Of a stretch of DNA of 49,555 bases, positions 1 to 7,921 are shown in pieces. Location of the stretch: positions 1 to 49,555 of the forward strand of contig NZ_FNIT01000018.1 in the NCBI RefSeq assembly GCF_900104035.1, given 5' to 3'. The stretch is from Aureimonas jatrophae (lineage in GTDB: Bacteria > Pseudomonadota > Alphaproteobacteria > Rhizobiales > Rhizobiaceae). The stretch's first letter is position 1. Each line of letters starts with the position of its first letter. A program made the position numbers and the translations under genes. The notes under the pieces are model-generated. The model did not search any database, was not told the origin of the DNA, and saw nothing but the letters and a program-made list of their open reading frames with translations.

Positions 1-26
1 ATCGCATCCTCTCTCACCTCATCACC

Positions 27-62
27 AAAGCGCCCGCCCGGGGAAACTCGGGCGGGCGCTTT
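27..62. terminator. Bidirectional intrinsic terminator
   Basis: A perfect 12-bp GC-rich stem (29-40 pairs with 49-60) closes an 8-nt loop. It is flanked by AAA on the left and TTT on the right, so it could stop transcripts from either side. It probably ends a gene left of the window and/or the degenerate minus-strand fragment at 111-347. Confidence 0.75.
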
Positions 63-110
63 GCTGTGCGCCGGCAACCGATCGGCGCGCAACACAGCGC
101 GCAATACCCC

Positions 111-347
111 CTATCGTCGCCCCGCGCCCACCCATCTCCCTACTCCCTCCATCGCACCCGATACCACCAGCGCCAAAAGCCCGATCAACACCGCACCCTC
201 CAACACAAACGCCGCATTGCCCGATAGCAAACCCGCCACAATCACCTCCCCCAGCGTCCGCGAACCCACCGTCGAACCAATCGCTCCCAGTCCCAAACCC
301 GTCACCAGCGACAAACGTAAACCCGTCACAAGACGGCGCTCACCCCA
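111..347 (-). pseudogene. Remnant of an osmoprotectant-type ABC permease (C-terminal part)
   Basis: The frame is open on the minus strand from a TAG just above 347 to a TAG at 111. It encodes about 78 residues with the feel of the C-terminal membrane half of OpuBB/YehW-type glycine-betaine/choline permeases: TGLRLSLVTGLGLGAIGSTV, then a TLGEVIVAGLLSGN segment, a hydrophobic helix and a short basic tail. The usual N-terminal transmembrane helices and the EAA loop are absent and the preceding frame is stopped. The bases here are richer in A and T than in the neighbouring genes, which also suggests a decaying or transferred fragment. Family assignment is by eye only. A free-standing small membrane protein starting at the GTG near 329 is the alternative. 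From 348 to 474 I see no gene. Confidence 0.4.
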
Positions 348-474
348 CTACCCAAAACGACGGCCGCGACGGCGATCGCGGAACTCACACCAGCCGCAAA
401 GCACCGCGCTCGAAACGAGCGCAGACGCGTCGCTCGCACGACCGAATGCCTCGGTTGTCGACTGCGCCGTCCGC

Positions 475-1587
475 CTAGAACCGCGCCTGGCTTCCATAGC
501 CGACCAGCTCGAGATAGCCCGCGCAGCCCGATGCGCGCACGAGCCCTTCCCAGTAGATCGGCAAGCCCAGCGTACTGTCGACCTCCTGGTCCGCCATCAC
601 CGGGACGAGCTCAAGCCGAAGGCGACGCTCGCGTAACTGGATCTCGACGATCGGATCAATCGGATAGACGCCACCCGATCGGGGCGAGCGCCAGGTGGAT
701 CGCGTCGTAAACGAGACCGCCGCAGGCGCCAGGATCTCGACCGCACCCGACGGATCGCGGAACGAGCCGCCCGCATAGGAGGTCCCGCCGTCCGCAGCTC
801 GCAAGCGGAACGCGGTGAGGGCCGACCCATCGTCGAAGTTCAAGCCGGTCCAGTCCCAACCGACGGCTCCCCCCGCTATGTAGTCGGAGGACCATTCGCG
901 ATCGAGCCAGGCGCGTCCTGTGACGGTCACCGCCACGTCTCCGCGCGCCCGTTCCCTCACGCGCCCCGAGACGCGCAGTTGCGGGAGCGAGTAGTAGTAG
1001 CTGGCGTTCTCGCTGGCCGGCCCCTTGCGGCTGTATCCGTTCTCGCCTTGCAGCAGGGGAGGCGTGGTCGGCTCGAGAAGCAACTCGAACTCGAATGCCT
1101 CGTCGCCCACCCGCGTCTCGAAGCGGCCCTCGGCTGTTCTTCGAAAGAACCAATCGCTGATCGCGACGTTTGCGTCGCCGGTTGCCGCAAAAGCCAGCCC
1201 GAAACCCTCGCGCCCCGCCCGCTCCGTCGTCTGGATGCGGCCGACCTTGGGGTCCGACAAGCCCGCATGCGCGAACAAGATCTGGTCTGGTGCGAAGCGA
1301 CTGGGATTGTCCCCTTCGCCGCCGGGAGGACGGGTGCGGAAGAAGGTGACCTGAAATCCCACCTCGTCGCCGTCCGGAAGCGTCAAAGAGCCGGTGACGT
1401 ACCACCATTCCGTTCGGAAGGCGGGATGCGCTCCGTGGTCCTCGGGGAACACCAGGGGGACACCGGGCCGCACCACCGGATAGGGCGTCGCCGCACGGGA
1501 CCGGACAGGCGCTGCAGCGACCAGACCCAGCGCACCACCGCCCATCCATGTCAGGAGACGTCGCCGCGAAAGCGCAGGATATCTCAT
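475..1587 (-). CDS. AttH/CrtC-type lipocalin-like protein, Tat-exported
   Basis: This 370-residue protein starts with a twin-arginine signal (SRRRLLTW, then a hydrophobic run ending near RSRAA). The mature part carries signatures of the AttH / carotenoid-1,2-hydratase-like double-lipocalin family: FPEDHGAHPAFRTEWWYVTG early, then F-Q-V-T-F-F-R, a central NGYSRKG..YYYSLP stretch and WLDREWSSDY. Family members are periplasmic, and their ligands are thought to be hydrophobic. The gene is last in an operon with an FtsX-type permease and a LolD-type ATPase, the same set as attE-attH of Agrobacterium, so a role in moving a lipid, lipoprotein or other hydrophobic molecule at the envelope is inferred. 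An AGGGAT ribosome-binding site precedes the ATG. True enzymatic hydratase activity is unlikely in this context. Confidence 0.85.
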   Translation of the reverse strand: MRYPALSRRRLLTWMGGGALGLVAAAPVRSRAATPYPVVRPGVPLVFPEDHGAHPAFRTEWWYVTGSLTLPDGDEVGFQVTFFRTRPPGGEGDNPSRFAPDQILFAHAGLSDPKVGRIQTTERAGREGFGLAFAATGDANVAISDWFFRRTAEGRFETRVGDEAFEFELLLEPTTPPLLQGENGYSRKGPASENASYYYSLPQLRVSGRVRERARGDVAVTVTGRAWLDREWSSDYIAGGAVGWDWTGLNFDDGSALTAFRLRAADGGTSYAGGSFRDPSGAVEILAPAAVSFTTRSTWRSPRSGGVYPIDPIVEIQLRERRLRLELVPVMADQEVDSTLGLPIYWEGLVRASGCAGYLELVGYGSQARF

Positions 1588-1663
1588 CGAACGATCCCTG
1601 CCGGCACGAGGGACAACAAAGGAGCGAGGCCGCCGGCCCGAGGATGGCTTGCGCGTCTACCCA

Positions 1664-4189
1664 TCACCAATCCTCGCGCACGGCCAGCACCGCGTCGCGG
1701 GCGGTGGCCCGTCGTGCCGCCACCATCGCGGTCACGGTCGCCGCCAGTGCAAGCGCCGCGACCACCGCAACGATCGTGCCGATGGGCACGCGCGTCGTCA
1801 TCGTCCAGTTGAAGGACTGCGGGTTCACCACATGAATCAGCACCTGCGACAGACCGAGACCGAGGAGAACGCCCGCCAGCGCCCCGACGAGCCCGAGCAG
1901 CGCGCCCTCCAAGCCCAGCATCGCCACGATCTGGCGTGGCGCGACGCCGATATGGCGCAGCATGCCGAACTCGCGGATGCGGGCCACGGTCTGCGACGAG
2001 ACCGTCGCGGCGACGCCCGCCAAACCGACGAGGATCGCGACCGCTTCCAAGAGATAGGTGACCGCAAAGGAGCGATCAAAGAGATCCAGCGCGAAGCGGC
2101 GCAGCGTGGCCGGCTCGGCGATCGAGACGGAGCGGGCGAGTTCGGGTCCCAGCGCACCGCGCAGCGCGTCGCCGGTTCGGCCCACGTCGGCGCCGACCTG
2201 GAGTGTCACCGCCGCCTCGTCCCGCCGCCCGTCACCCGACAGGCGCTCGTAGTCCTCGATCCGCACGGCGATCGCGCCCTGCTGGCGGGCATAGTCGCGC
2301 CAGACGCCGGCGACCGTGAACGCCGTCGCTCCGCCGATCGGCAACGTGATGCGCTGCCCGAGTTTCCAATCGTAGATTCGGCTGGCGGGCTCCGAAACCC
2401 AGATCGGAGTCGCGTCGCCGGTTGCAGGCGCTTCGCTGATCAGGGCGAGGGAGGTGGCGGGCTCGCTGGCGACCGGCCGCGCGATCAGGACGACGGGCGG
2501 CTGTCCCGGACGGATGGACAGCGGAAGCTGACGGCTGAAGTCGATCGCCGCAACGCCCGGAACAGCGCGCAGGCGCGCCTGAAGGGCGGAATCGAAGCCC
2601 GCGCCCGACTCCACGCGCAGATACAGATCGGCACGCAGAACGTCGCCGAGCCAGTCGTCCACCGCCACGCGAAAGCTCGTCACCATGGTCGCCATCGCGA
2701 TCATCAAGGCCGTGCTCGCCACGATGCCGCACAGCGCGGTCGCCGCCTCGCCCGGGGCGCCATGAACATGGCGCAGGGCGAGGAGCGCAGGCGCCGCGCG
2801 CGGCGGTCGCCGCAGCAGAGGGGCCAGAAGGCGACGCAGAAGCCAGGGTACCCCGGCGACCCCGCCCGCCAGGATCAGCGCCATCGCCGCAAATCCGAAG
2901 ATCGGCAGGCCGTTGACGGCCGGAAGAAAGGCCAGCGCCGTGCCGCCTCCGAGAAGCCAGAGCGCGGGTGCCAGCGGCGGCGAGCGGCGCGGATCCAGCG
3001 CGTCGCCCGTGTTCTTGAGGGCGGCCGCGGGCGCCGCGCGGCTGGCGGCCCGCGCGGGCAGGATGCTGCCGAGAAGGGCGGCGGCCAGACCCAGCAGCAG
3101 GAACACCAGCGCCGCGGCCGGCTGGAAGGCGACGCCCGCCGCGCCGTCGCGAAAGTAGCCGGCGCCCAGATCGCCGCCGAACCAGCGCAGAAGCGCAACC
3201 GCCAGACCCCATCCCCCCAGCAGACCCACCAGGGAGCCCACAAGGCCGATCACGAGACCCTCCGCGGCCACTGCCGCGATCACGCCCCCGCGCGGCAGGC
3301 CAAGGGTTCGGATCAGCGCGAACACGCGCAGGCGACGCGCCACCGACAGGGATTGAGCCGAAAAGACCAGGAAGCCGCCGGTCACGAGCGCCACGAGCGC
3401 CAGCATGTCGAGGTTGACGCGGTAGGCGCGCGACAGGGCATTGCCCTGGGCCGCCTCCTCGTCGGCGCCGCCGAGCGACGCGTCACCGGGCAGTTGCGCA
3501 GCGATGCGGTCGCGCGTGCCGTTCGGATCGTTGCCGAGCCGCAGGTCGATGCGATCGAGACGGCCGAGGCGGTCGAAGAGCCATTGCGCAGCCGCGATGT
3601 CGAGCGTGCCGATGCGCTGGCCCTCCGCAACGCCCGGCAGCACGCCCCGCACGCGCATTTCCACCTGGCGTCCGTTGGCATCGACGGTGACGCGCTCGCC
3701 AACCCCCGTGCCGAGGTCCGACAGGACCGCCCGCGACAGATACAGGGCATCCGGGGCGAACGGGCTCTCGGAGCGCGTGTCGATATCGTCGGCGACGCCA
3801 ACGAGGCTGGGCGTCACGGCCATCGCACGGAAGGCATCCAGACCCAAAAGCGTCACGCGCGTGGCACCGATCGTGGCGTCGAGGCTGACCACGGGACTGG
3901 CGCCCGCGACGCCCTCGGTTTGCGCGATGACCGGGTACAGAGCCTCGTCGAACCCGAGCGGGCTCGAAGCGCGGACCGCAAGGTCCGCCGCCCCGTTGAC
4001 GCCACGCACCGCACCGTCAAAGGCCTGCAGCGCCGAGGCGTTGACGAGATGAACCGCAAAGCCCAGCGCGACGCCCACCGCGATCGCGAGCGCCGTCAGC
4101 AGGAAGCGCGTGGGATGGGCCCGCGTTTCGCCGCGCACCAGCCACCCGAGCGCGAGGCGAGCGCTCGCCAGTCCCGCCTCAGCGGCCAT
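1664..4189 (-). CDS. FtsX/MacB-type ABC transporter permease
   Basis: This 841-residue inner-membrane protein has a first transmembrane helix at about residues 28-48 ([17 protein letters not shown]), a large periplasmic region, then three helices around 250-370 forming the first FtsX domain. Further helices near 400-450, a second periplasmic region and a C-terminal FtsX domain with three helices (about 690-830) follow. This is the two-FtsX-domain layout of COG3127/YbbP-like permeases that work with LolD-type ATPases in extracting hydrophobic cargo from the membrane. Its start overlaps the end of the upstream ATPase gene by 11 bp, so the two are translationally coupled. The AttH-like gene follows 76 bp downstream. 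Substrate is unknown; lipids or lipoproteins are inferred from the family. Confidence 0.88.
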   Translation of the reverse strand: MAAEAGLASARLALGWLVRGETRAHPTRFLLTALAIAVGVALGFAVHLVNASALQAFDGAVRGVNGAADLAVRASSPLGFDEALYPVIAQTEGVAGASPVVSLDATIGATRVTLLGLDAFRAMAVTPSLVGVADDIDTRSESPFAPDALYLSRAVLSDLGTGVGERVTVDANGRQVEMRVRGVLPGVAEGQRIGTLDIAAAQWLFDRLGRLDRIDLRLGNDPNGTRDRIAAQLPGDASLGGADEEAAQGNALSRAYRVNLDMLALVALVTGGFLVFSAQSLSVARRLRVFALIRTLGLPRGGVIAAVAAEGLVIGLVGSLVGLLGGWGLAVALLRWFGGDLGAGYFRDGAAGVAFQPAAALVFLLLGLAAALLGSILPARAASRAAPAAALKNTGDALDPRRSPPLAPALWLLGGGTALAFLPAVNGLPIFGFAAMALILAGGVAGVPWLLRRLLAPLLRRPPRAAPALLALRHVHGAPGEAATALCGIVASTALMIAMATMVTSFRVAVDDWLGDVLRADLYLRVESGAGFDSALQARLRAVPGVAAIDFSRQLPLSIRPGQPPVVLIARPVASEPATSLALISEAPATGDATPIWVSEPASRIYDWKLGQRITLPIGGATAFTVAGVWRDYARQQGAIAVRIEDYERLSGDGRRDEAAVTLQVGADVGRTGDALRGALGPELARSVSIAEPATLRRFALDLFDRSFAVTYLLEAVAILVGLAGVAATVSSQTVARIREFGMLRHIGVAPRQIVAMLGLEGALLGLVGALAGVLLGLGLSQVLIHVVNPQSFNWTMTTRVPIGTIVAVVAALALAATVTAMVAARRATARDAVLAVREDW

Positions 4190-4949
4190 CCGCCAAGACC
4201 TCCTTCGCTGTATCGTCGCGCAGGCCCGAGGCGGTCAGCGTCAGCACGCGATCCGCGATGCGAGCGGTGGCGCGCGAATGCGTGACGATCACGGCCGCCG
4301 CCCCGGTCCGCCGCACCGCGGCGGCCAGAAGATCGAGGACCCGGGCCGCCGTGTCGGGATCGAGATTGCCGGTGGGCTCGTCGGCCAGGATCAACGCCGG
4401 CTCGTGGATCAGCGCCCGTGCGATCGCGACGCGCTGCAGCTCGCCGCCGGAGAGATCGCGCGCGTAATCCTCCGCTCGGCCACCCAGGCCGACCGCTTCC
4501 AGCATCGCCCGTGCCCGCTCGCCGATCGCGCGCGCGTCGCTGCGCACCAGGGCGAGCGGCAGGCCGACATTCTGGCCGAGCGTCAGATAGGGAAGGATAT
4601 GGAAGGCCTGAAACACGAAGCCGATCCGCTCGCGCCGCAACCGCGTTCGACCCGCCTCGTCGAGCGGCCCGATCCGCTCGCCGCCGACCCGCACCTCGCC
4701 TTGGTCCGGCTCGTCGAGACCGGCCAGGATGTTGAGAAGCGTCGACTTGCCGACGCCGGACTCGCCGAGAATGGCGACGATCTCGCCGCCCGCGACCGAA
4801 AGCGAGAGCCCATCAAACAGCTGGCGTCCGCCCGGCACCGATTTCGCCAGGCCCGACACCTGAAGGGACTCGCCGGGTCGATCGTCCGGACGGGTTTGGG
4901 CGCGCACGGGCGCAAGAAGATCGGACACGGGCGGCTCTCGGCATGACAT
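4179..4949 (-). CDS. LolD/AttE-type ABC transporter ATP-binding protein
   Basis: This 256-residue nucleotide-binding subunit has a Walker [10 protein letters not shown] near residue 63, a Q-loop in [10 protein letters not shown], the signature LSGGELQR and a Walker [13 protein letters not shown], followed by the switch His in VTHS. The order, length and the PTGNLD variant place it in the LolD/MacB/YbbA group that pairs with FtsX-fold permeases rather than importers. It is the first gene of the minus-strand operon with the 841-residue permease and the AttH-like protein. About 110 bp separates it from the preceding kinase gene, so the promoter could lie there. Powering extraction or transfer of a hydrophobic envelope component is inferred. 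Confidence 0.9.
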   Translation of the reverse strand: MSCREPPVSDLLAPVRAQTRPDDRPGESLQVSGLAKSVPGGRQLFDGLSLSVAGGEIVAILGESGVGKSTLLNILAGLDEPDQGEVRVGGERIGPLDEAGRTRLRRERIGFVFQAFHILPYLTLGQNVGLPLALVRSDARAIGERARAMLEAVGLGGRAEDYARDLSGGELQRVAIARALIHEPALILADEPTGNLDPDTAARVLDLLAAAVRRTGAAAVIVTHSRATARIADRVLTLTASGLRDDTAKEVLADGR

Positions 4950-5061
4950 CGCTGCCCCGCACCGCGGATCGGCGGCGGGTCAGGCGCATGTCGAGCCGAA
5001 TCTGTTCGAGTCAAGCCAAGCGAGCCGAGACGCGGCGTCGTGCCGCCCATGGGGCCGGCGG

Positions 5062-6237
5062 TCAGGCTTCGGGGTCGAGCGACCCGTTCAGCCTGTAGGC
5101 CAAGCCATCGGGCCGGTAGCGCAACTCGCCGCGCCCGACGAAGTAGCCGGGCACGACGCGCTCCACCAGACGACTGCCGAACCCCTTGCGGTCGGGGGCC
5201 GCGACGGGCGGACCGCCGCTCTCGCTCCAGCTGAACAGAAAGGACCGGTCGTCCTGCGCGGTCCAGGACACCTCGATGCGACCCGTCTCCTGCGCCAGCG
5301 CGCCGTATTTCGCGGCGTTGGTGGCCAGTTCGTGGACCGCGAGCGCCAGGCCCATCGCCTGCTGGCTGGACAAGCCGACCGCGGGCCCCTGGAACCGAAA
5401 GCGATCGTCGCCGTCCTTGTGGGGCTCGAGCGCCGTCTCCAGAACCTCGCGGATGTCGGAGGCTTCCCAGTTCGCCTCGGTCAGCATCTCCTGCGCGCGA
5501 CCCAGCGCCTGGATGCGGGCCGACACGACCTCCGCCGCCTCGTCCAGGCTCGGCGCGTGGCGCAGGCTCTGGGTGACCACGGCCTGCACCATGGCCAGCG
5601 TGTTCTTCATGCGATGGGCCAGTTCGCGCTGCAGGAGACGCTGTCGCTTCTCGGCCTCGCGCTGGCTCGTCAACGCTTGCCGCGTCTTCTCGTATTCGCT
5701 GGCGACCAGTGCGTTGGCGCCCGCCAGCGCGTTGCGGGCCTCGACCGTCCTCGTGGTCTCGTTGACGACGTTCATGAAGCCGCTGATGCGGCCCGCGTCG
5801 TCGTAGAGCGGGGAATAGGAAAAGGTCCAGTAGGTGTCCTTGGTCACCCCGCCGCGCGTCAAACGGAGAGGAAGGTCCTCGTACCAGGTTCCATGGCCCG
5901 ACAACGCCTGTTCCGCAAAGGGGCGAACGCCCTCCAGAACCTCGGCCCAGTACACCTCGAAGGGCGCACCGATCGGGTCCGGCGGCATGCCGACGATGGT
6001 CGGCGAATAGGCCTCGTTGAAGAACTGAAGGAGATCGGGTCCCCAGAAGAAGACCATGTGCTGGCGCGACCCCAGGGCCAGCCGGATCGTCGCCTTCAAC
6101 GCCTGCGGCCAGCCGGCGATCGGTCCGAGCGAGGTCTCGGCCCAGGTCTTGCCGAGGATCGCCGCACCGATCCAACCCTGCTTGCGCAGGTAGTCCTCGA
6201 ACGTCTCGGGATCGGATTCGGGACGAAGCGGGATCAA
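5062..6237 (-). CDS. PAS-domain HWE-family sensor histidine kinase
   Basis: This 391-residue soluble kinase has a PAS-like sensor over about residues 40-165 and a linker coiled coil near 170-205. The dimerisation/phosphoacceptor box RELAHRMKNTL holds His208. The HWE-type ATPase has VHELATNAAKYGAL as N-box (301-314), the W-x-E signature at Trp337/Glu339 and GFGSRLVE as G-box. No membrane segment or receiver is present, so a separate response regulator (often a PhyR-type general stress switch for this family) is expected elsewhere. The only upstream start in frame is a TTG at 6237 without a strong Shine-Dalgarno; no ATG precedes the PAS domain. The stimulus cannot be read from sequence; light and stress sensing are common in relatives. 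Confidence 0.88.
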   Translation of the reverse strand: MIPLRPESDPETFEDYLRKQGWIGAAILGKTWAETSLGPIAGWPQALKATIRLALGSRQHMVFFWGPDLLQFFNEAYSPTIVGMPPDPIGAPFEVYWAEVLEGVRPFAEQALSGHGTWYEDLPLRLTRGGVTKDTYWTFSYSPLYDDAGRISGFMNVVNETTRTVEARNALAGANALVASEYEKTRQALTSQREAEKRQRLLQRELAHRMKNTLAMVQAVVTQSLRHAPSLDEAAEVVSARIQALGRAQEMLTEANWEASDIREVLETALEPHKDGDDRFRFQGPAVGLSSQQAMGLALAVHELATNAAKYGALAQETGRIEVSWTAQDDRSFLFSWSESGGPPVAAPDRKGFGSRLVERVVPGYFVGRGELRYRPDGLAYRLNGSLDPEA

Positions 6238-6406
6238 GCGGAGTGTCTCAGACCGTCCAAACGTATCGGGTTCGTTCTTCTTGGCGAGCAGTGGCCGGCC
6301 CTGTCAACGGTCGCCGGCGCTCCCTGGTGCAGGACAAGGTCGCGTGAGGCGAATAGGCAACGCCACGAGGCCGACACAAGTCCCGGGCTGTAACCGAAGC
6401 CGAGAG

Positions 6407-6422
6407 TGTTTCACGTGAAACG
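6407..6422. other. Chromosomal parS centromere site (ParB-binding)
   Basis: TGTTTCACGTGAAACG matches the bacterial parS consensus (TGTTTCACGTGAAACA) at 15 of 16 positions and contains a perfect 14-bp palindrome (6408-6421). It lies in the leader of the lytic transglycosylase gene and abuts its GGAGG ribosome-binding site (6422-6426). ParB loaded at such a site spreads sideways and recruits condensin and the ParA segregation machinery. I found no second full copy in this window. Confidence 0.88.
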
Positions 6423-6430
6423 GAGGCGTT

Positions 6431-7669
6431 ATGCGCCGAGCGATCCAGGGTGCGGCGACGGCCGTTCTGCTTCTCATGGCCGGCAGCGTGCAGGCCGCGC
6501 CGCCCGAGATCGAGCGCGGCTTCCGGCAGTTCCTGGAGCGCGAGATCTGGCCGGAGGCCCGGGCCAACGGCGTGTCGCGCGCCGTGTTCGACCGGGCGCT
6601 CGGCGCCGTCCATCCGAACCTCGACCTGCCGGACCTCGTCCTGCCCGGTGAAACGGCGCCGGTCGAGGAGGTGAACCGGCAGGCCGAGTTCTCGAGTCCC
6701 GCCGGCTACTTCGACGAGAAGCGCATGGCCGGCACCGTGACGCGAGGCCGGGCGCTCCTGCGCACCCATGCCGACCTCCTGCGCCGCATCGAGCGCCAGA
6801 CCGGTGTGCCGGGCCCGATCGTCGTCGCGATCTGGGGCCGGGAGTCCGGCTACGGCACCGCGAAGATCCCGCACAACGCCTTCGAGGTTCTCGGCACCAA
6901 GGCCTATCTCGCCCGTCGCAAGGCCATGTTCCGCGAGGAACTGATCGCCGCTCTGCGCATCGTCCAGGACGGCGACCGAGAGGTCGCCGACATGCGTTCG
7001 TCTTGGGCCGGCGCGCTCGGACAGCCGCAGTTCATGCCCACCAAGTTCCGCGAACTCGCCCGCGACGGCGACGGCGACGGCCGCCGCGACATCTGGAACT
7101 CGGTGCCCGATACGCTCCTGTCGATCGCGGTCTACCTTCAGGATGCCGGCTGGGTCGCGGGCCGCCCTTGGGGCTTCGAGGCGCGCGTGCCCGCCACGGT
7201 CTCCTGCACGATCGAGGGCCCCGATCGCATGCGCCCCGTCGCCGACCTGGCCGGTGCCGGCATCACGCGCATCTCCGGCAAGCCGTTTCCCGCCGCCGAG
7301 GCGCGGCAGCCCGGCACGCTTCTCATGCCGGCCGGCCGCTTCGGCCCCGCCTTCGTGGCGACACCCAACTTCTATACGATCAAGAGCTACAACAACTCCG
7401 ACCTCTACGCCCTCTTCATCGGCCACCTCGCCGACCGCATCGCGGGCGCGGAGGGCGCCTTCCAGACGCCGTGGTCCGCGCCCAAGGGCCTGACCCGGGG
7501 CGAGGTCTCCCGCCTTCAGCAGCGTCTCGAGGCCAAGGGCATGGATGTCGGGGGAACCGACGGTCTCGCCGGCTTCAAGACCCGCCGCTCGCTCGGCGCC
7601 GCCGAGGAGGCGGCCGGCCGGCCCGCCACCTGCTGGCCGACGCGCGAGACCGTGCGCATCGCCGGGTAG
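6431..7669 (+). CDS. Membrane-bound lytic murein transglycosylase, MltB family
   Basis: This 412-residue exported protein has a cleavable signal peptide (residues 1-22, ending VQAA; no lipobox). The SLT-like MltB domain runs over about 25-330, with catalytic Glu138 in AIWGRESGYGT and the GALGQPQFMPTKF motif typical of the family. A C-terminal peptidoglycan-binding-1-type domain (about 345-400, GLTRGEVSRLQQRLEAKG) completes it. It cleaves the MurNAc-GlcNAc bond to 1,6-anhydro products in the periplasm. GGAGG sits four bases before the ATG. The gene is monocistronic and converges on phoX. Its leader carries a parS site, so ParB nucleoprotein may influence expression. Confidence 0.92.
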   Translation: MRRAIQGAATAVLLLMAGSVQAAPPEIERGFRQFLEREIWPEARANGVSRAVFDRALGAVHPNLDLPDLVLPGETAPVEEVNRQAEFSSPAGYFDEKRMAGTVTRGRALLRTHADLLRRIERQTGVPGPIVVAIWGRESGYGTAKIPHNAFEVLGTKAYLARRKAMFREELIAALRIVQDGDREVADMRSSWAGALGQPQFMPTKFRELARDGDGDGRRDIWNSVPDTLLSIAVYLQDAGWVAGRPWGFEARVPATVSCTIEGPDRMRPVADLAGAGITRISGKPFPAAEARQPGTLLMPAGRFGPAFVATPNFYTIKSYNNSDLYALFIGHLADRIAGAEGAFQTPWSAPKGLTRGEVSRLQQRLEAKGMDVGGTDGLAGFKTRRSLGAAEEAAGRPATCWPTRETVRIAG

Positions 7670-7718
7670 CGCGCGCGTTCAGGGTCTCCCCAGACGGGAA
7701 TCCGCCCTCGACGGGGCC

Positions 7719-7742
7719 CGGGCGAGCCACGGGTCTCGCCCG
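7719..7742. terminator. Hairpin in the convergent region after the lytic transglycosylase
   Basis: An 8-bp perfect stem (CGGGCGAG 7719-7726 with CTCGCCCG 7735-7742) closes an 8-nt loop, 50 bp past the transglycosylase stop. There is no clear T tract, so intrinsic termination is only plausible. Confidence 0.4.
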
Positions 7743-7854
7743 TCTCAAGGACGGGAATGGTTTCCCTACCCCCCTTTCCTTGAAGAGTGTTTCCTACCAA
7801 CGGGGGCCAGCGGCCTCCTTTTGGCATGGAAAAGACAGTTCCATAAAAGGAAGG

Positions 7855-7876
7855 GTCCGGGACGTCATTCCCGGAC
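7855..7876. terminator. Hairpin downstream of phoX
   Basis: An 8-bp perfect stem (GTCCGGGA 7855-7862 with TCCCGGAC 7869-7876) has a 6-nt loop and lies 46 bp past the phoX stop on the minus strand. It is flanked by a short CCTTCCTTTTA-like run on the minus side, so it could serve as the phoX terminator. Confidence 0.4.
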
Positions 7877-7921
7877 GGGGACCGGGGCGGTAGCTTCGCC
7901 TCGGCCCCCGAGCGCACGCGT

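Noticed and set aside
1649-4285. Very long plus-strand open frame opposite the FtsX-type permease
   Set aside because: Rich in Arg, Gln and His with no domain. It is an antisense shadow caused by strong third-position GC in the real permease.
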